Below the pieces are notes generated by a model. The model was not told the DNA's origin and made no database searches. It worked only from the letters and a program-made list of their open reading frames with translations. A stretch of 64,000 nucleotides of DNA from Massilia sp. PAMC28688 (GTDB taxonomy: Bacteria > Pseudomonadota > Gammaproteobacteria > Burkholderiales > Burkholderiaceae_D): positions 3,906,001 through 3,970,000 of the forward strand of contig NZ_CP080378.1 of NCBI RefSeq assembly GCF_019443445.1. The letters are read 5' to 3'. Made by a program: the position numbers and the translations under genes. Below, piece after piece: positions 39,512-48,809 of this stretch (position 1 is the stretch's first letter; each line of letters starts with the position of its first letter).

Positions 39512-41809
39512 ATGGGTCGGTCAGACAAGAGGTGGTGGCGCCGGCTTGCCGCCTGCGTGGTGGCGATGGTGGGGGCAGGGGGAGGGGGATGCGGCGGCGA
39601 TCGAAGCGAGCCTGACGCCGGCATCGCCTTGCACGTGTTGTCAAGTGCCCCCCAGCATGTGTCGGGCGGCGATGCACGCATTGCCGTCAAGGCGCCTGCC
39701 ACGCTGGCCGACTCCCTCGTGTTCACGCTCAACGGCGAGCAGGTAAGCCCGCCAATGGCGCGCACCGCCGACGGGGTGGAAGGCGTTGTTTCCGGCCTCG
39801 TCAATGGCAGGAACCGCCTGGCGGTGCGTGCGGCGCGCTTTTCGGCGGCCATCACCCTGACCAACCATCCCGTCACGGGCCCCATCTTCAGCGGTCCCCA
39901 CCAGCAGCCGTTCATTTGCCGGACGCAGGAGTCGGGACTTGGCCAGCCTCTGGTCGATTCCCTGGCAGGCCCGGGCCATCCCGTGTTTGCCCAGGGTGGC
40001 ATGGAGCTCATCGGCTACAGCCGGCTGTGCAGCATGGCGACCCGCATCGGCTACTTCTACTACACGGGCAGCGGCTTCAAGCCTTTTGATCCGCTCACCG
40101 GCTACGGCGCGCCACCGCCCGACATGGCGAGCACGACAGTCAACGGTGCCAGCGCACCGTTCGTGGTGCGGGTCGAGGTGGGCACCATCAACCGCTTCCT
40201 GTACACCATTGCCACGCTGGCGCCATTCGCAGCGCCCGGCGGCGTGCCGCAGCAGTTCGACCGCTCCGCCTGGAACGGCAAGCTGGTCTACTGGCTGCGG
40301 GGCGGTGTGGGCATTGGTCATCAGCAGGGCACGGCAATGTGGTTCAACGCTGGCCTCAGTGGTTCCGAACGGCGGGTACTGCCTGCCATCCTGGCCCAGG
40401 GGTATGCCCTGATTGCGTCATCGGGCAACGAAACAGGGGTGCATTACAATCTGCGCCTGGCCGAAGAGACGGCATTGATGACCAAGGAGCGCTTCATCGA
40501 GGTGTACGGCAGACCCAGGTGGACGATTGGTCTCGGGGGATCGGGCGGGGCGGTGCAGCAATATGCCTTTGCCCAGAACCGGCCAGGCTTGCTCGACGGC
40601 GGCATTCCCATCCAGTCCTATCCCGACATGGTCACCCAGGTCACGCCGATTGCCGACTGTCCCTTGCTGGAGCAATACTTCCGCGACGAAGTGGCGCGCG
40701 ATCCTGCCTCGCCATGGGCGCGCTGGAGCCGGCGCAGCGTGATCGAAGGCATGCACGCCAGCGACACCGAGCTCAACGAGTTGACCGGCACGCCGGGCAC
40801 GAGCGAATGCATCAATGGCTGGCATGGGGCGATCCCGACCGTACTCAATCCGCTGTACAAGGATCCCCGGTATGAGGCCGCTGCCGCGGCGTACGGCTAT
40901 CCGGCCGCTGCGCTGGCCGGCGTCCGGTGGACCCACTGGAACGACCTGGCCAACATCTACGGGGTGGACAGCGACGGCTTTGCACCCACCACGGTGGACA
41001 ATGTGGGGGTGCAGTACGGCCTGGCTGCGCTGGCCCAGGGTGCGATCGATGCCGACCAGTTCCTGCGCCTGAATGCCTGCGTGGGCGGGTGGAAGGCGCA
41101 GCGCGAATTTCTGCCCTGGGAGGCAGGGGGCGACCCCTTCGATGCGCGCAACATGCACCGCTCGGCCACGTGCCGCGAGCCGGCAGGCGAGGTCGCGCCC
41201 CGCCACGCGGGCAACTTGCGCGCGATCCGGGCCGCGTATGCGTCCGGCCATGTGTTTTCCGGGCGGCGCCTCGGCATACCGATGATTGACCTGCGGCCCT
41301 ACCTGGAGCCACAGCTGGACATGCACAATGCTCGCCAGGCCTTTTCAATCCGGGCCCGGCTGCGGGAAGCTGGCCGCGGCGCACATACGAACCAGGTGAT
41401 CTGGTTTACGGGCGGCGCGGCCAGCCTGCCCGCCAGTGTCACCGACGCCCTGGCCCTGATGGACCGCTACCTGAGCGGCGGCCAGGCGCCTGCCGACTTT
41501 GTCGACCGGTGTGTCAATGCCGGTGGCGAGCTGATTGCCGCCGGGCCGGCGGTCTGGGACGGCATCCTGGACCGCAGGCCGGCCGGCGCCTGCACGGCGG
41601 CCTTTCCCATCTATGCCAGCCCGCGCATGGTGGCCGGCGAGTCAATCCGGGGCGACACCTTCAAGTGCGCGCTCAAACCGGTGCGTACCGCGCTGGCCGA
41701 CGGCAGTTACCCGGCCACCGTGCGCTTCACGGGCCCGCAGCAGGACTGGCTGGCCAGGATTTTCCCGCAGGGCGTGTGCGACTACCGGTTGGCGGGGCAG
41801 GGCAGCTAA
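39512..41809 (+). CDS. DUF6351 family exported protein, alpha/beta-hydrolase-like
   Basis: The 765-residue protein begins with a membrane-export signal (WWRRLAACVVAMVGAGGGGCGG); the Cys suggests a lipoprotein although the lipobox is not canonical. An early segment VLSSAPQHVSGGDARI fits the DUF6351 family. A nucleophile-elbow-like GLGGSGGAVQQY puts a candidate serine at residue 344, and several Cys pairs suggest disulfides, so a secreted esterase or depolymerase-like hydrolase is possible but unproven. AGGAG five bases before the ATG at 39512 sets the start. It stands before the solute-binding gene pair with no shared pathway evident. Confidence 0.7.
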   Translation: MGRSDKRWWRRLAACVVAMVGAGGGGCGGDRSEPDAGIALHVLSSAPQHVSGGDARIAVKAPATLADSLVFTLNGEQVSPPMARTADGVEGVVSGLVNGRNRLAVRAARFSAAITLTNHPVTGPIFSGPHQQPFICRTQESGLGQPLVDSLAGPGHPVFAQGGMELIGYSRLCSMATRIGYFYYTGSGFKPFDPLTGYGAPPPDMASTTVNGASAPFVVRVEVGTINRFLYTIATLAPFAAPGGVPQQFDRSAWNGKLVYWLRGGVGIGHQQGTAMWFNAGLSGSERRVLPAILAQGYALIASSGNETGVHYNLRLAEETALMTKERFIEVYGRPRWTIGLGGSGGAVQQYAFAQNRPGLLDGGIPIQSYPDMVTQVTPIADCPLLEQYFRDEVARDPASPWARWSRRSVIEGMHASDTELNELTGTPGTSECINGWHGAIPTVLNPLYKDPRYEAAAAAYGYPAAALAGVRWTHWNDLANIYGVDSDGFAPTTVDNVGVQYGLAALAQGAIDADQFLRLNACVGGWKAQREFLPWEAGGDPFDARNMHRSATCREPAGEVAPRHAGNLRAIRAAYASGHVFSGRRLGIPMIDLRPYLEPQLDMHNARQAFSIRARLREAGRGAHTNQVIWFTGGAASLPASVTDALALMDRYLSGGQAPADFVDRCVNAGGELIAAGPAVWDGILDRRPAGACTAAFPIYASPRMVAGESIRGDTFKCALKPVRTALADGSYPATVRFTGPQQDWLARIFPQGVCDYRLAGQGS

Positions 41810-41896
41810 CGGGAACAGCCGGTGTGGCGGCGCAGACGACAGGCGCCTCTACTTTCCTGCTGGAATCAGACTTTTTGGGTTCGATCCAGGCCGGTT

Positions 41897-41957
41897 TCCT
41901 GTAATATCGCCTCAAGCACTCGGTACTTCAGGCATTTGTGATCATCCCGTACAGTTT
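41897..41957 (+). repeat. Leader block shared by the two solute-binding genes, copy 1
   Basis: Closely related to 43413-43473: both contain TCCTGTA-R-TATC, CAGGCAT-Y-TGTGAT and a following CAGT, with a one-base length difference between. This shows that the gene duplication included the upstream region, probably with promoter and ribosome site. Confidence 0.7.
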
Positions 41958-42000
41958 TGGTAGCACCCTGGCCACGAAAGCCGGGACCGAAGGACCAGCC

Positions 42001-43269
42001 ATGACCAGGCGGCTTCTGCGCGCCTGTACGCTGGTTGCCGTGACGGCCCTGGGCGCGCTGCCGGCGGCGGCTGCCACCCTCACCATGGCCTGCGATTCCA
42101 TCGGCCACGGCAGCCAGGTCTGCGCGGACGGGGTCAGGGCGTGGGAGCGCAAAACTGGCCACAAGGTCAAGATGCTGTCGCTCCCCGCATCGTCGTCCGA
42201 GCGCCTGGTGCTGTACCGCCAGCTGCTCGCTGCCGAGTCGCCCCTGCTTGACGTGATGACGATCGACATCGTCTGGCCTGGCATCCTGGCCGACTCGCTG
42301 GTGGACCTGCGGGCGGCGGCCGCTCCCACCATCGGGCAACACTTTCCCGCCATCGTCAGGAACAATACCGTCAACGGCCGCCTGATTGCCATGCCCTGGT
42401 TTCTCGACACCGGGCTGCTCTACTACCGCAAGGACTTGCTGGAAAAGTACAAGCAGCCCGTGCCGGCCACCTGGGACGCACTGGCCGCCACGGCGCGCCT
42501 GATCCAGAAGGGTGAGCGCAAGAACGGACAGGCGCTAATGTGGGGCTATGCCTGGCAGGGCAGCACTTACGAAGGGCTCACCTGCAACGGGCTCGAATGG
42601 ATTCTCAGCCACGGGGGCGGTACCATCGTTGCCCCTGGCGGCGCCGTCACGGTGGACAATCCGGCCACCATTGCCGCCCTGCGCATGGCCAGGAGCTGGA
42701 TTGGCGACATCTCGCCGCCGGCGGTGCTCGGCGCCCGCGAGGAAGAATCGCGCGCCATGTTCCAGAGCGGGCAGGCGGTATTCTTGCGTAACTGGCCCTA
42801 TGTATGGTCCGTGGTCAACGAGCCGGACAGCCCGGTGCGTGGCAAGGTCGGCATCGCCGTGCTGCCGCGCGGGCCGGGCGGGGAGGCCGGAACCACGCTG
42901 GGCGGACATCAGCTGGCCGTGTCGAAATTTTCGCGCCATCCCGCGCTGGCCATTGACCTGGTGCTGTTCCTGACCGGTAAGGACGAGCAGAAACGGCGCG
43001 CCATCCTGCTGGGACGAAACCCGACCATCGGTGCCTTGTACCGGGATCCGCAGCTGCTGGCCGTCAATCCCTACCAGGAAATCCTGCGCGCGGCCGCGGC
43101 GGGGGCGACCCCGCGTCCCTCCACCGTGACGGGGCGCAAGTATGAACAGGTCAGTGACGAGGTCGCCAGGACCGTGCATGGTGTGCTGGCCGACGGCAAG
43201 GATCCTGCCTTCAGTGTCAAGGCGCTCGCGGCCACGCTCGATACGATGCATACCGGCGGGCGCTGGTAA
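42001..43269 (+). CDS. ABC-type extracellular solute-binding protein (family 1), paralogue A
   Basis: This 422-residue protein has a signal peptide (MTRRLLRA... to about residue 25) and a family-1 sugar-type binding fold: DVMTIDIVWPGILADSL, AMPWFLDTGLLYYRKDLL, GLEWILSHGG, FLRNWPYVWSVV, GGHQLAVSKF. Cys31 and Cys41 in CDSIGHG...VC may form a disulfide. Start at the ATG at 42001 behind AAGGA; a GTG at 41938 in the shared leader is an alternative. No permease or ATPase is nearby, so it may serve a distant transporter or act as a sensor. Confidence 0.88.
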   Translation: MTRRLLRACTLVAVTALGALPAAAATLTMACDSIGHGSQVCADGVRAWERKTGHKVKMLSLPASSSERLVLYRQLLAAESPLLDVMTIDIVWPGILADSLVDLRAAAAPTIGQHFPAIVRNNTVNGRLIAMPWFLDTGLLYYRKDLLEKYKQPVPATWDALAATARLIQKGERKNGQALMWGYAWQGSTYEGLTCNGLEWILSHGGGTIVAPGGAVTVDNPATIAALRMARSWIGDISPPAVLGAREEESRAMFQSGQAVFLRNWPYVWSVVNEPDSPVRGKVGIAVLPRGPGGEAGTTLGGHQLAVSKFSRHPALAIDLVLFLTGKDEQKRRAILLGRNPTIGALYRDPQLLAVNPYQEILRAAAAGATPRPSTVTGRKYEQVSDEVARTVHGVLADGKDPAFSVKALAATLDTMHTGGRW

Positions 43270-43412
43270 GCCGGCATTGCCCACCTTACAAGCCGGTCCA
43301 GGCAGGAACGGCGCACCACCCGGCACACCGTTGCGAGGGTGCTAACGGCTCGCGGCGGCATGCGTTACATGAATTCCACAAAGCCTGAAATTAGCGCAGA
43401 GCAACAGAAAAT

Positions 43413-43473
43413 TCCTGTAGTATCACGCTTGAAAATACCGTTTGTCAGGCATCTGTGATTATCTTGTCCAGTC
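43413..43473 (+). repeat. Leader block shared by the two solute-binding genes, copy 2
   Basis: Second copy of the block at 41897-41957. It contains the GTG (43455) that is the only good start for paralogue B. Confidence 0.7.
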
Positions 43474-44765
43474 TTAGCGCGCGTGTGCGGCCCTTGCTTT
43501 CCTCGACGTGGCGCTGGCTGCCCGCCGTGGCGGCCGTGTTGCTGGCCGGTGGCGCGCCGGCTGCGGCGGCTACCCTGACCATGGCCTGCGACTCCATCGG
43601 CCATGGCGGGCGGGTGTGCGAAGAGGGTGTGCGGGCGTGGGAGCGCAAGACCGGCCACCGGGTCAAGATGCTGGCGCTGCCGCCTTCATCGTCCGAGCGC
43701 CTGATCCTGTATCGCCAGCTGCTCGGCGTGCAGTCCCCGCTGGTCGATGTGCTCACCATCGACATTGTCTGGCCCGGCATCCTGGCCGATTCCCTCATCG
43801 ACCTGAGCAAGCCGGCCGCGTCCACCATCCAGGACCATTTCCCCGCCATTGTAAAAAACAATACGGTGGACGGCCGCCTGATCGCCATGCCCTGGTTCAC
43901 CGATACCGGCCTGCTGTACTACCGCAAGGATTTGCTGGCCAAGTACAAGCGGCCCATTCCCACGACCTGGGCCGAACTGACCGCCACGGCACGCCTGATC
44001 CAAAATGGCGAACGCAGCGGCGGCAACAAGCGCATGTGGGGCTATATCTGGCAGGGCCAGCCATACGAGGGGCTGACCTGCGATGCGCTCGAATGGATCC
44101 TCAGTCACGGCGGCGGTTCCATTGTGGAGCCGTCCGGGGCCGTCACGGTTGATAACCCCGGCACCATTGCCGCCCTGCGCATGGCAAGGAGCTGGATCGG
44201 CGACATTTCGCCCACCGCCGTGCTCAGCGCGCGCGAGGAAGAGTCGCGCGCCATGTTCCAGACGGGCGACGCGGTCTTTTTGCGCAACTGGCCGTATGTC
44301 TGGTCGGTCGTCAATGCGCCCGACAGCCCGATCCGCGGCAAGGTTGGCATCGCGGCACTGCCGCGCGGGCCCGGCGGGCAATCCGGTACCACCCTGGGCG
44401 GGCACCAGCTGGCAGTGTCAAAATATTCGCGCCACGCCGACCTGGCGATTGACCTGGTCCTGTTCCTGACCAGTCGCGCCGAGCAAAAGCGGCGCGCCCT
44501 GGCCCTGGGCGTGAGCCCCACCATCGGCAGCCTGTACCAGGAGGAGCAATTGATCGCCATGAACCCTTACCAGGAAACGCTGCGCGTGGCGGCGGCCAGC
44601 GCCACGCCGCGCCCCTCCACCGTCACTGGCCGCAAGTATGAGCAGGTCAGCAAGGCCGTGTGGCGCACCGTGTCGGGCGTCATTGCGGAGGGCAAGGATC
44701 CTGCATCGAGCGTCAAGGCGCTCGAGACGAACTTGAACAGCATGCATAAAGAACGCACATGGTAG
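43455..44765 (+). CDS. ABC-type extracellular solute-binding protein (family 1), paralogue B
   Basis: This is a tandem duplicate of the preceding gene: the mature parts align almost without gaps and most positions are identical, including the CDSIGHG...VC cysteine pair and GGHQLAVSKYSRH. The signal peptides differ. The start is assigned to the GTG at 43455, as no ATG precedes the signal; the protein is then 436 residues. Its last seven bases overlap the ATG of a CHASE-PAS-GGDEF gene, so sensor and binding protein are probably made together. Confidence 0.87.
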   Translation: MIILSSLSARVRPLLSSTWRWLPAVAAVLLAGGAPAAAATLTMACDSIGHGGRVCEEGVRAWERKTGHRVKMLALPPSSSERLILYRQLLGVQSPLVDVLTIDIVWPGILADSLIDLSKPAASTIQDHFPAIVKNNTVDGRLIAMPWFTDTGLLYYRKDLLAKYKRPIPTTWAELTATARLIQNGERSGGNKRMWGYIWQGQPYEGLTCDALEWILSHGGGSIVEPSGAVTVDNPGTIAALRMARSWIGDISPTAVLSAREEESRAMFQTGDAVFLRNWPYVWSVVNAPDSPIRGKVGIAALPRGPGGQSGTTLGGHQLAVSKYSRHADLAIDLVLFLTSRAEQKRRALALGVSPTIGSLYQEEQLIAMNPYQETLRVAAASATPRPSTVTGRKYEQVSKAVWRTVSGVIAEGKDPASSVKALETNLNSMHKERTW

Positions 44766-47185
44766 GCGCATACAACAGTAAATCCGGACTCACGCGCACC
44801 GGCTTTCGCGGCGTGATGACGGCCGCGGCGCTGCTGTGCGCCTTTGGCCTGCTCATGATGGCAAGCTGGCACCTGCACCTGGTACGCCTGATCCAGTGGC
44901 ACCCGGATTACGCCCCCATTCAGTACAACGCCGCCTTTGGCCTGTTGACGAGCGCGATGGGCCTGATGGCGCTGACGGCCGGGGCGCGCCGCATTGCCGC
45001 CTTGTGCGGCGCGCTTGGCGTACTGCTGGCCACGCTGACGCTGCTGCAGTACGCATTCGGCCTGGCGCTCGGTGTCGATACGCTGTTCATTAATTCCTAT
45101 CTCACCGTCCACACCTCCACGCCGGGCCGCATGGCACCGAACGCGGCGGTGTGCCTGGCCCTGGCCGGGCTGGCGCTGCTGTGCCTGGCCGGGCGCCGCC
45201 CTGCCGCCAGCGCGGTGGCGGGCGTAGCCGCCGTGCTGTGCGGCGCCGTGGCCGCGCTCGCCGTGGCAGGCTACGCGGGCAAGGTCACCATGGCCTATGG
45301 CTGGTTCGGTTTCACGCACATGGCCTTGCCGGCGGCACTGGCGTTTCTGCCCCTGTCCTGGGCCCTGCTGATGCACTGCGCGCAGCGCTGGGAAACGCAC
45401 CCGCGCCTGCGGCTGGTCTGGCGTCCGCTGCTGGTGGCCGGCGCCATGAGCGCCATGACCTGCGCCATGTGGCTGAGCCTTCTTGACGCGGAGCGCGCCC
45501 AGCTCCAGCGCAACGGCAAGGACGAGCTGGTCAAGCTGATTTCGCGCGTGACCGCCCCGGTCGAGTCGCGCATTGCGGCGCTGGGCCAGATGAAGCGGCG
45601 CTGGGAGTTTCGCGGCGCCACCCCGCGTGCGGAATGGGAAGCCGACGCGGCCGTGCTGCAGGAGTCGCCTGGCTACTTCCGGGCCATCGAGTGGGTCGAT
45701 CCCGAGCGCGTGGTGCGCTGGGTGGTGCCGCTCAAGGGCAACGAAGCGGCGCGCGATATGGACCTGGGCGCCGAACTCAATGGCCTGGCCGCGCTGGAAG
45801 TGGCGCGCTTCAAGCGTTCACTCAGCGTCACCCACGTGGTCACGCTGGCCCAGGGCGGCGAAGGCTTCATGGCGATCCAGCCCCTGTTTGCCGGACCCCG
45901 CCTGGACGGCTTCATTGTCGGCGTGTTCGAGGTGCAGCCGATGCTCGCGCGCGCCATCGGCCAGGGCGAGTTTGCCAACGGTTATGCAGTCCAGGTGTTT
46001 GACGGCGAGCGCAAGCTGTTCGGCCAGCACGACGCGGTCCTGCCGGCGGCCGACCTGATCCATGAAGGGACAGTGCAGTTCCATGATGTGCGCTGGCAGG
46101 TGCGCATGTGGCCGACCGAGGCCCTGGTGGCGCGCCAGTCCTCGTCGCTGCCGTGGACCGTGCTCGGCACCGGCCTGTTTGTGGCACTGCTGCTGGGCCT
46201 GATCATGTTCCTGATCCGCGTGGCCAATGAGCGCGCCCAGGAACTGCGCACCGAAATCGGGGAACGTATCCGCGCCGAGCAGGAAAATGCCCTCCTCATT
46301 TCGGAGCTGGAAGTCGTCTTTGCCAACGTCATTGTGGGCATCGCGCTGATCAAGAACGGACGCACGGTGCGCTGCAATACGCAGTATGCCGACATTCTCG
46401 GCTACCAGATCGAGCAGGTGGCAGGGCAAAGCGTGGCGCCCCAGCACCCGAGCGAAGTGGTGGCGCGCGAGATGGGCGAGGCGGTGGCCGCCGCCCTGCG
46501 CGCCGGCCAGTCGTTCACGGTCGACCTGGAACTGGTGCGCCACGACGGCACCCGCTTCTGGGCCGCCTGCTTCGGCAAGGCGCTTGACCCGGACAATATC
46601 GACAAGGGCACGGTCTGGGTACTGGAAGATATTTCTGCGCGCAAGCAGGCGGAAGAACAATTGATTTACCTGGCCCAGCATGACGCCCTGACGGGCCTGG
46701 CCAACCGCACCATGCTGGGCGACCGGCTCAACATGGCCGTGAACCGGGCCGCGCGCCACCAGGACCAGATGGCGGTGTGCTACATCGACCTGGACCGCTT
46801 CAAGTACATCAACGATACCTTTGGCCATGATATCGGCGACCAGCTGCTGCTGGCCGTGTCCCAGCGCCTGCTGGGGTCGGTGCGCGATACCGATACGGTG
46901 GCGCGCCTGGGCGGTGATGAATTTGCGCTGGTGCTGTCCGAAGGCGTGGACCCGGAGGTCGTGGCCACGGTCCTGCAGCGCATTATCGACAATATCTGCG
47001 CGCCACTGGAACTGGGCGGCCATCCGATCACCGTCAGCGGCAGCATTGGCGTGGCCATCTATCCGCAGCACGGACTGGACTCCCAGACCTTGCTCAAGCA
47101 CGCCGACGAAGCCATGTACGATGCCAAGCAGGCCGGGCGCAACAACTGGCGAGCCTATGCGCCGCCGGTGGCGCAGGTGGCCTGA
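44759..47185 (+). CDS. Membrane diguanylate cyclase with MASE-like, CHASE-type, PAS and GGDEF domains
   Basis: This 808-residue protein has about seven membrane segments (15-236), a periplasmic CHASE-type sensor (about 240-460; PGYFRAIEWVDPERVVRWVVP), another membrane helix (465-487), PAS (about 510-630) and GGDEF (640-800). The active site is the canonical GGDEF at 718-722, with an inhibitory site RDTD five residues upstream, so it should make c-di-GMP with product feedback. It starts within the end of the solute-binding gene (seven-base overlap), suggesting that the binding proteins feed a signal to it. Its stop is six bases from the convergent next gene. Confidence 0.92.
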   Translation: MVGAYNSKSGLTRTGFRGVMTAAALLCAFGLLMMASWHLHLVRLIQWHPDYAPIQYNAAFGLLTSAMGLMALTAGARRIAALCGALGVLLATLTLLQYAFGLALGVDTLFINSYLTVHTSTPGRMAPNAAVCLALAGLALLCLAGRRPAASAVAGVAAVLCGAVAALAVAGYAGKVTMAYGWFGFTHMALPAALAFLPLSWALLMHCAQRWETHPRLRLVWRPLLVAGAMSAMTCAMWLSLLDAERAQLQRNGKDELVKLISRVTAPVESRIAALGQMKRRWEFRGATPRAEWEADAAVLQESPGYFRAIEWVDPERVVRWVVPLKGNEAARDMDLGAELNGLAALEVARFKRSLSVTHVVTLAQGGEGFMAIQPLFAGPRLDGFIVGVFEVQPMLARAIGQGEFANGYAVQVFDGERKLFGQHDAVLPAADLIHEGTVQFHDVRWQVRMWPTEALVARQSSSLPWTVLGTGLFVALLLGLIMFLIRVANERAQELRTEIGERIRAEQENALLISELEVVFANVIVGIALIKNGRTVRCNTQYADILGYQIEQVAGQSVAPQHPSEVVAREMGEAVAAALRAGQSFTVDLELVRHDGTRFWAACFGKALDPDNIDKGTVWVLEDISARKQAEEQLIYLAQHDALTGLANRTMLGDRLNMAVNRAARHQDQMAVCYIDLDRFKYINDTFGHDIGDQLLLAVSQRLLGSVRDTDTVARLGGDEFALVLSEGVDPEVVATVLQRIIDNICAPLELGGHPITVSGSIGVAIYPQHGLDSQTLLKHADEAMYDAKQAGRNNWRAYAPPVAQVA

Positions 47186-47191
47186 CGCCGC

Positions 47192-48076
47192 TCAGCCTTT
47201 CTGCGACTGCGCCATTTCCATGGCGGGCAGGGTGACGGTGAGAATGGACGACACCTGGCCGATCAGCTCGGCCGCCTGCTGGCGCACCTGGCCCATCTGC
47301 ATGACCGACAGTTCGGCCTGGCGCACGGCTTGCTGGATCAGCGTGCGGCGCTGCTGCAGCACGTCGAGCAAGGTCGCGTCCTGCGCGCGCCCGGCCAGAT
47401 CGGCCACCACTGCCAGCGCGACCCAGTGCAGCGTCAGCTCCCGGGCCGAGGCGTCGAGCCGGTGGGTGGCCGCTTCGCTGTCCTGCATCAGCTGCTGCAG
47501 CGCGCTGCGCGCGGCCACGAGATCGGCCTTGTGCCGGGCAGGGGAGGTGGCGCGCCCGAACAGCTTGCCCAGCATGCCGGCCGGCGCCCGGGTACTGTCG
47601 AGCACCGCCTCGATCAGCGTGGGCACTGCCAGCTGGGCGAAGCTGCGCACCATTTCCGTGACCGGCTGCAGCAGGGCGGCCTGCTCCATGAGGGGCGTTT
47701 CGGCCCAGTCCGTCACCAGCGACAGTTTCACCGGCAGGATGCGGCGAAACAGGGCTGCCAGGCGCTGCTCCGAGTGCGCGAACAGGGCTGGATAGCCGGC
47801 CCGTGCGGCCGCCAGGGCGTCGCGCACGGCAGCGTGGTCTTCGCTGTCGAACAGGGCGCGCGGCGCTGCCTTGGCAAGCGCCGGCGATGGCGGCACGCTG
47901 TCGGGCAGGTCATCAAAGGCCAGCGCCCGCGGCGTGGTGGCGGCAGGGGCCGGCGCGGCAGGCTCGTCGCCGAGGTCAAATGCTTTTGGCCCGGACGGCT
48001 CTCTGGCGCCAGGGCCAGGGACGGGCGGCGCTTCCTCGTCTCCGAAGTTAAATGCCTTAGGCGTGTGATCTGTCAT
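47192..48076 (-). CDS. Unrecognised protein of the TelA/TerD operon with repeated KAFxxGDE motif
   Basis: From the ATG at 48076 this is a 294-residue soluble protein. The first 75 residues are Pro/Ala/Asp rich and repeat a short motif: KAFNFGDEE, KAFDLGDEP and the weaker RALAFDD. The rest is helical, including LVAARSALQQLMQDSEAATHRLDASA and LDVLQQRRTLIQQAVRQAEL, and could form coiled coils like TelA. I know no family for it. It is the third gene after telA and terD, so a joint role is likely. A longer reading to 48220 overlaps terD and lacks support. Confidence 0.7.
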   Translation of the reverse strand: MTDHTPKAFNFGDEEAPPVPGPGAREPSGPKAFDLGDEPAAPAPAATTPRALAFDDLPDSVPPSPALAKAAPRALFDSEDHAAVRDALAAARAGYPALFAHSEQRLAALFRRILPVKLSLVTDWAETPLMEQAALLQPVTEMVRSFAQLAVPTLIEAVLDSTRAPAGMLGKLFGRATSPARHKADLVAARSALQQLMQDSEAATHRLDASARELTLHWVALAVVADLAGRAQDATLLDVLQQRRTLIQQAVRQAELSVMQMGQVRQQAAELIGQVSSILTVTLPAMEMAQSQKG

Positions 48077-48141
48077 CGGGCAGTTTGTCGGCAGCAGGAA
48101 GGCGTCGTCTGGAAAGGGCTCCGCAGGGAGCCCGTGGATGC

Positions 48142-48729
48142 TTATACGGTGCCGCCAAGCTTGCGGATAAAGGTCGCCAGGCTGAGCTTGAAGCCGGCGC
48201 CCACGGCCTGGAAGCGCCATTCGCCATCCTTGCGGTACAGCGAACCGAATTGCAATGCCGTCTTGTCGGAATAGTCTTCATTCAGGTCGTATTTGACCAG
48301 CTCTTCACCCGTCTCGTCGTTGTACACCTTGACGTAGGCGCCGTTGACGCGGCCAAAGTTCTGGCGGCGCGCTTCGGCGTCGTGGATGGTGACGATGATG
48401 GGCAGCTCGACAACGCTTGGCTCCACCCGCGCCAGGTCGACCGTGATGACTTCATCGTCGCCTTCGACGTCGCCGGTGCGGTTGTCGCCCGAGTGCACCA
48501 CGGCGCCATCGGGCGAGGTGGTCTGGTTGTAATAGACGAAGTGCGCGTTGCTGAGCATGACCGGATCATCGGCGGCGTTCTTCTTGCACAGGAACACCGA
48601 CGAATCGAGGTCGAAGGGGGCGCCGTCAGTGGCATTGACTTTCCAGCCCAGGCCAATGCGCACGCGCTTCAAGCCAGGGGCGGTTTTTTCAAGATTGATG
48701 CGATGGCCGGTTTCGAGAGTGGTCGACAT
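48142..48729 (-). CDS. terD: TerD family stress/tellurium resistance protein
   Basis: This 195-residue TerD-domain protein has the calcium-binding type motifs: GLGWKVNATDGAPFDLDSSVF, GDNRTGDVEGDDEVITVDL and NGAYVKVYNDETGEEL. TerD proteins bind Ca2+ and act in tellurite, phage or membrane-stress tolerance as part of larger complexes. It is the middle gene of an operon running telA, terD and the unrecognised gene. Confidence 0.93.
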   Translation of the reverse strand: MSTTLETGHRINLEKTAPGLKRVRIGLGWKVNATDGAPFDLDSSVFLCKKNAADDPVMLSNAHFVYYNQTTSPDGAVVHSGDNRTGDVEGDDEVITVDLARVEPSVVELPIIVTIHDAEARRQNFGRVNGAYVKVYNDETGEELVKYDLNEDYSDKTALQFGSLYRKDGEWRFQAVGAGFKLSLATFIRKLGGTV

Positions 48730-48809
48730 GGCTTTCCTTATTTTGCTAATTTGGTAAGACTGACATTTTCCTTGGAATCCGGCGTGCTCGCAAGGGGCGC
48801 CTGCCGTGC

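Noticed and set aside
41897..44765. The repeated solute-binding genes as parts of an insertion sequence
   Set aside because: They are intact, diverged paralogues with signal peptides. No terminal inverted repeats or transposase lie around them.
47192..48220. 342-residue version of the third Tel-operon gene
   Set aside because: The additional 48 residues overlap the end of terD and have no ribosome site; the KAFNFGDE motif follows directly after the ATG at 48076.
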